A stretch of 7,015 nt of DNA. It comes from CAZSNT01 sp964607765 (GTDB lineage: Bacteria > Verrucomicrobiota > Lentisphaeria > Oligosphaerales > JABHEG01). Under the pieces are notes generated by a model, which was given only the letters and a program-made list of their open reading frames with translations, ran no database searches and was not told the DNA's origin. This document shows, one piece after another, positions 6,629-7,015 of this stretch. The stretch covers positions 1-7,015 of the forward strand of contig CAZSNT010000286.1 in the NCBI GenBank assembly GCA_964607765.1, written 5' to 3'. A program made the translations under genes and the position numbers. Position 1 is the stretch's first letter. The number at the start of each line of letters is the position of its first letter.

Positions 6629-6680
6629 AAAGGGTTTCTTCTGTTCAATAGAAGCATACACCCCGTGAGCTCGGCCAACT

Positions 6681-6696
6681 GGGGCGTTCCTGCCCC
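6681..6696 (+). promoter_or_regulatory. small hairpin in the rpoZ leader
   Basis: GGGGC (6681-6685) pairs with GCCCC (6692-6696) around a 6-base loop. A competing pairing exists between CCCC at 6661-6664 and GGGG at 6681-6684, so two mutually exclusive folds are possible upstream of the ribosome binding site. This is too short to call a riboswitch. Confidence 0.25.
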
Positions 6697-6723
6697 GCGA
6701 TGTGATAGCTGTGGAGAAGAGAG

Positions 6724-6948
6724 TTGAACGAAGACTACCTGGAACGTGCCAAGACGCAGGTTGCTGATGTGCGCGCATTGATCAACGGAGCGGCACGGCG
6801 TGCGGCCGAACTGGCGCGTGGGGGCCCCGACGGCAGGCCGCTTGTCCCTGTCCGCCCGGACGATGACCGCAGTTACCTGGACATTGCGCTCCTCGAGATT
6901 GCCGAGGGGAAACTGGTCATTACGGCGGAGATTGACGGCGAAATCTGA
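6724..6948 (+). CDS. rpoZ: DNA-directed RNA polymerase subunit omega
   Basis: Omega is the small subunit that wraps the C-terminal part of beta' and aids core assembly. The 74-residue product shows the family pattern: a short N-terminal helix (NEDYLERAKTQV), then LINGAARRAAELARGG (compare LVLVAARRARQM in E. coli), RPLVPVRPDDDRS, and the closing DIALLEIAEGKLVI (compare VIALREIEEGLI). It is shorter than E. coli omega (91 residues) because it lacks that protein's C-terminal tail, as in many other phyla. The start is TTG with GGAG 7 nt upstream (6713-6716), and the conserved region begins soon after; no in-frame ATG fits. It lies 149 bases after dnaE with its own likely promoter. The assignment rests on pattern reading of a short protein, but length, motif order and spacing all agree. 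Confidence 0.85.
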   Translation: MNEDYLERAKTQVADVRALINGAARRAAELARGGPDGRPLVPVRPDDDRSYLDIALLEIAEGKLVITAEIDGEI

Positions 6949-6953
6949 CCGGC

Positions 6954-7015
6954 TTGGGTGAGCTAGACCCCGTCCTGAAAGGGGTGTGTCTGGTTGAGAT
7001 CGGTTCCGCGGAACG
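6954..7015 (+). CDS. possible start of a further gene, cut by the window edge
   Basis: A frame is open from TTG 6954 to the end of the window, also containing GTG at 6984 (reading VCLVEIGSAE from there). GAAAGGGG just before and over the GTG resembles a ribosome binding site but is too close to it. Only about 20 codons are visible and no family can be named; chance is quite possible. Confidence 0.15.
   Translation, partial: MGELDPVLKGVCLVEIGSAE
6967..6985 (+). terminator. weak hairpin after rpoZ
   Basis: ACCCC (6967-6971) pairs with GGGGT (6981-6985) around a 9-base loop, 18 bases after the rpoZ stop. The stem is short and no T-run follows, so a terminator role is only a possibility; it also overlaps the possible downstream reading frame. 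Confidence 0.2.
7003..7014. repeat. 12-bp perfect palindrome at the right edge
   Basis: GTTCCGCGGAAC is its own reverse complement and begins 54 bases after the rpoZ stop. It could be an operator, part of a hairpin cut by the window edge, or chance in GC-rich DNA. Confidence 0.3.

Overview
The window holds four protein-coding genes of a GC-rich bacterium, all chromosomal and housekeeping or conserved in character: rpsB (30S ribosomal protein S2, minus strand, C-terminus running off the left edge), an unrecognised Pro/Ala/Lys-rich protein with one C-terminal membrane segment (plus strand), dnaE (DNA polymerase III alpha subunit, plus strand, complete) and a short gene that reads as rpoZ (RNA polymerase omega subunit, plus strand, TTG start). 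I see no mobile element, CRISPR array, rRNA, tRNA or phage gene.

The host cannot be named from sequence alone. A divergent, short omega with a start like those of Verrucomicrobiota, Lentisphaerota and Kiritimatiellota, a DnaE-type (not PolC) replicase with an intact PHP domain, a strongly extended S2, and a low-complexity protein studded with ETVKV/TLKIRP-like motifs ending in a membrane anchor together suggest a PVC-superphylum bacterium. This is inference from memory of these families, not a search result.

Layout: 1-1049 is rpsB on the minus strand, with a conserved core and an Ala/Glu/Pro tail of at least 120 residues that contains 54-bp tandem repeats. 1050-1349 is a divergent control region with a good sigma70-type promoter for rpsB (TTGCCA-17-TATAGT), a leader of about 190 nt, and an oppositely directed promoter (TTGCAT-17-TATCTT) for the tail-anchored protein gene at 1350-2783. 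A strong hairpin at 2805-2841 probably ends that gene. dnaE (3035-6574) has its own likely promoter so close to the start that the mRNA would be almost leaderless. After dnaE comes a distinct AT-rich patch with a promoter and a perfect 12-bp palindrome between and over its elements, then rpoZ (6724-6948). The last 67 bases hold a weak hairpin, a short open frame and another 12-bp palindrome, without enough sequence to decide what follows.

The three recognised genes serve translation, replication and transcription. Each seems to have its own promoter, so they look like neighbours rather than one operon. No clearly new system is visible. The most unusual items are the repeated-motif tail-anchored protein, the repetitive S2 tail, the long rpsB leader with a small overlapping reading frame, and the palindrome in the rpoZ promoter.
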